In this document: one piece after another, positions 60,901 to 64,000 of the stretch | Position numbering within the stretch: the first letter of the stretch is position 1 | Layout: every line of letters starts with the position of its first letter | From: Chaetorhynchus papuensis | Lineage: Eukaryota > Chordata > Aves > Passeriformes > Rhipiduridae | Assembly (NCBI GenBank): GCA_013396525.1 | Contig: VWYX01000012.1 | Span: forward strand, 702,566-766,565 | Length of the DNA: 64,000 nt | Reading direction: 5' to 3' | Notes under the pieces: generated by a model | Seen by the model: only the letters and a program-made list of their open reading frames with translations | Told to the model about the DNA's origin: nothing | Databases searched by the model: none | Translations under genes and position numbers: made by a program

Positions 60901-62231
60901 TTGCGTGTTAAACTGAAAAGGAAATATTTTTCTCCCGTGATATTGTTCGAGATCTTAATAAAATTCTTATTGCATACTTGTCCTTTTTTCCAACATCTCT
61001 ATTCACAGGTCCGTGTAAAAACGTAGATCTTTTATTATGTAAATAAAGTCAACAAGAAGAATATGAGGAGGGCTGCAGCTGTATCTGACTTCATACATCA
61101 CAATGATTGATTTTTGCTATCATTAAATAGCTATTTCTAATGCGTATTTTGCAATGGAGATAGAAAATATAAGGGTAAAATGCAATAGGTTTACAGCAAC
61201 CTAATGTAACAATATGGTGGTTTTTTCATTTTTAATGAATGAATGTCATTATAACTTACTAATTTTTAGTTTCAAATAGATATTTCTGATGCTGTTATGG
61301 AAACACAGTAATAACATAAAGCAGATTTATCGAAAAGTTACCTTATGCTTTATATTTCATAAAATCATCTCTTTCAGTAGCCTGCCTACCATTTTCTCAC
61401 AAAATTGAATTCTACATTCCAAAAAACTTGATGTTTTAGGTTAACTCCCTTGTGGTCATTCACTGACTGTTACAATAAATTTGTCATGAAAAATTTGATC
61501 TGGTTAAAGGTAGGAATATTTTAATGGTTTGACTATTTAATGGGCTTCAGGCAGGCACAATGATTTCATATAGAACTGTATAAAAGTCTAAAAAAAAAAA
61601 TGCTTGCTATTTCAGTGAATCCATGCTGCCTTCTGATGGAGGTTCAAGTCCCATTTTAGCCCTAAATTAAAGTGATTTTCTTCTCAGCTTAAGTCATAAA
61701 CACAAACAAAATCCCTGTGTTAGAGCTGGGCCATTGCCTGGCTTTCCAGACCTATCTACAGTTAAAAGTATGAACTGCTGCTGGTGCCACAAAGACCAAT
61801 TTTTGGTTATACCCATTCACCATGTCTGTAGATCACCACTGAGTGAGACTGTACCACCCTTCTCCTATGGAGTGTCTATGGCCTTTATCCCATCATGCTT
61901 TATTCTTTAGCACTAGCTAAACACACAGAAAGGATTAAAAGAAAAAAATAAAATCACTTCAGTTCTTACATTGACTGGCCAAGACATTCCAAGTGGGTTT
62001 CCAGAGGTCATTTCAATCCTTAGTACAATGGCTGCAGCCAGCACCATGAGCTTAGTTCTCCACTTGGTTTCCAGAAAGATCTACAAAATAAAGCAGAATA
62101 AAATAACTTCATTTCCTATGATGCAGGTATCAAAATATATGAGTAAAATATTTATAATGCTTTTTGAATTAAAATTGTACATTTCAAACATAATCTTCCA
62201 CATGATTTATATCTTTGTTTATTCTTTTCTA

Positions 62232-62288
62232 GTTTAGAGATGACTTTCAAAGGTCCCTTCCAACCCAAATTATTGTAAGACTCTATGA
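62232..62288 (+). mobile_element. Short CR1 3' tail fragment, plus strand
   Basis: GATGACTTTCAAAGGTCCC followed by TTCCAACCCAAATTATTGTA and GACTCTATGACA is the last 50-60 bp of a CR1 element in forward orientation (consensus GATGACCTTTAAAGGTCCC, then TTCCAACCCAAA, then ATTCTATGA repeats). Upstream the match disappears, so the copy is either extremely 5'-truncated or its older part is too diverged to see. Confidence 0.88.
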
Positions 62289-64000
62289 CAATTGCCTTGA
62301 ATGATTTGTAAAGATAAATTGCTTTACAGAAATGGCATCTTAAAGTAAAAGTTTAAATTCAATTATATGAGAAAGCTCAGGATATTAGAAAGAAAAAATA
62401 CAGGCTTTCTCAGTGGACTCTTTGTCAGTAATTTTTCATTACATGGTTTTCAATAAGGAAACAACACCAAGTCAATTCCTAATGCATGTCCTTTGTTGTA
62501 CTTAAAGAACCACAACTACATTATTATGGCTTTAACAGCCAATGCCAGACTAACAGTGTCATATTAACCCTTGCAGTTTAGAGCACTGTACAGTTTCCTG
62601 CAGTTCTTAAGAAATAAATAAAAAAATCATACCAGTTTAGTTAATTTATTTTGATTTCCAGTATGTGAACGGCATGCAAGTCTCAGAATGAACTGAAGTC
62701 ATGACACCATAAGATTGGGGGGTTATTTTTTGAGATCCTTTTCTGCTGAACACAGCAAAGGTTTTTGCAGGCTCCCTCAGAATCTTCACAAATGTGAATA
62801 CATTGCCACTACATTCACCTACCAGCACTTCTAAAACCCTCACTCCTTTTTGAAGCTCATTGGAGTTCTCTACACTTCAGTAACCTTTTTTAAGATTTAT
62901 TCCACAATTAGTATGTATCTCTGATCACATCACGTACTTCAGAGAAGCAAAGTTTCTCAAGCACAGTGAATATTTGACATTAACTCTCTCACAGGTGAAA
63001 AAAAAATACCTGAGAGATTATTTTTGCTTAGAGCAAACTTTGCAGCTTATATATTTCTGCACTGAGTCTTATCAGTTGGAAAAAATGCATTGTATCTTTC
63101 TCTTTCTACTTCAAATTAAGAAGTGCTTTCATCATTATAATTTTAGATTGAAAAAGAAAATGCTTGCAGAATAAATCATTCTGTTTCATAACCATGGCTA
63201 ACCAACCCTGTAGCAGCCAAAGGGAGATTTATCAGTATTGTTCATAAACATTGATACAGATGGAATGAAATTATTATCATTGTGGTCTTTATTGATTATT
63301 ATATCACACAATGTGACTTCAAGTGTGACACAAAATACCTTGAAAAAGATTTTACCTCCAAGTGTTTATGTCAATAGCTAGTAGAAAAATTCTTTTTCTT
63401 GACCTTTCACAACAGGCAAATCTTCCACATATTACATATTGATTTTGTGTATTTCAGAACATCTTGAAAGATGAAAGCCTAAATGAGTTGTGATCAAAGG
63501 TGCTTTCTTTTGATAAAAAGGATTAGCTAAAAAAACTTCTATTAAAAAAAAATCACCTAGAAAAGGAGGCATCCTACAATAGCGTACATAATCCATACAC
63601 ACAATCTAAAGTGTGTATGAAGATATGGGAAAAGTTATCAGACTCATATCCCAGATGTAGAACTGTTCATTTCAGTGCTTCTGCTTCATTAATGTAGTCA
63701 TAAAATGAGGGGGAAAACATTTTTACAGCATACAAAGGGCACACACTCTTTCATGCTGGATATCCAAGTTTTGTCTTACTGCATCACTGGGTCAAACCTG
63801 CCCAAAAGCATGTTTAGTTTTAGTAACATCACCTGATTTTAGGTAATGGGAGTGAAGTTTAATTTGTCCTACTTCTCTAGGAGACTTTTGTAGCTACACT
63901 ATTGAACTACTCATTTGTCCAGGTTGTACATGCAAGCAGCCTATTTGGCATTAGCAGAAGTGTAGGTTTATACTCTTAAAAGTAATAAAAAGGGAAGGCC
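62289..64000. other. AT-rich non-coding stretch to the window end
   Basis: No gene or clear repeat recognised. Open frames (62646-62843 minus, 62974-63174 plus) are short and unmatched. Confidence 0.55.

Larger units (their letters stand above)
51699..62231. other. AT-rich non-coding stretch
   Basis: The longest stretch without a clear repeat in the window, about 10.5 kb. No gene is recognised. Minor features are a (TA)n run at 54422-54440, an (AAAG)n run at 57893-57922, a small CpG-containing patch at 57425-57470 (CCCGCGGCGG), and a GC-richer patch at about 59490-59720. A GGTTCAAGTCC word at about 61640 resembles a tRNA B box, but no tRNA or SINE body was seen around it. Confidence 0.5.

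Noticed and set aside
61630..61665. tRNA B-box-like word GGTTCAAGTCC
   Set aside because: No A box or cloverleaf could be built around it, and no SINE body or tail was seen.
1..64000. CRISPR arrays, operons, bacterial genes, rRNA or tRNA genes
   Set aside because: None seen. Base composition, CR1 and LTR content all point to a vertebrate (bird) nuclear genome.

Overview
The window looks like a piece of a bird nuclear genome, most likely a songbird or a close relative. It is AT-rich, non-coding DNA with very few genes or none. Three things point to a bird. There are at least five fragments of the avian/reptilian LINE family CR1, with the typical 3' ends. There are several short retroviral LTRs of the ERVK and ERVL kinds that pepper avian genomes. 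Mammalian-type Alu, L1 or B1 repeats are absent. No bacterial or organellar gene organisation is present. I found no open frame or exon that matches a protein I know. The longest open frames (up to 168 codons) look like chance frames in AT-rich DNA or lie in repeats. The window may be intergenic desert or the inside of a very long intron, and the sequence alone does not decide which.

Layout. 1-14 kb: unique AT-rich DNA with a 23-bp palindrome at 5888 and a hairpin at 8640. 14.1-14.4 kb: a clear CR1 3' fragment on the minus strand. 16.7-17.0 kb and 21.9-22.25 kb: two copies of the same 367-bp solo LTR in opposite orientation, each with a 6-bp target-site duplication (one perfect, one with a single mismatch). 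26.3 kb: a 52-nt perfectly alternating purine-pyrimidine tract. 28.1-28.6 kb: two CR1 tails pointing towards each other's 5' sides. 29.6-31.4 kb: a badly decayed CR1 coding region with recognisable reverse transcriptase motifs. 33.5-33.8 kb: a small LTR with TATA box and AATAAA. 35.5-36.2 kb: an LTR interrupted by a 60-N assembly gap. 39.4-39.9 kb: a GC- and CpG-richer patch with an RFX-like X-box. 44.26-45.09 kb: an 830-bp ERVL-like LTR with a G-quadruplex motif. 45.7-46.0 kb: a CpG-rich LTR on the minus strand with CCAAT, GC and TATA elements, bordered by a purine tract. 51.5-51.7 kb: a recent 98-bp tandem duplication. 62.2 kb: a short CR1 tail. The rest is unique AT-rich sequence.

There is no gene system here in which parts work together. 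The history that can be read is one of retroelement insertion and decay: an old CR1 layer, then several LTR insertions (solo where target-site duplications could be found), then local tandem duplication. I did not find an undescribed biological system. The best leads are regulatory or structural: the inverted LTR pair with unequal CpG decay, the promoter-like LTR near 45.9 kb, the CpG patch at 39.5 kb, and the possible enhancer near 35.3 kb.
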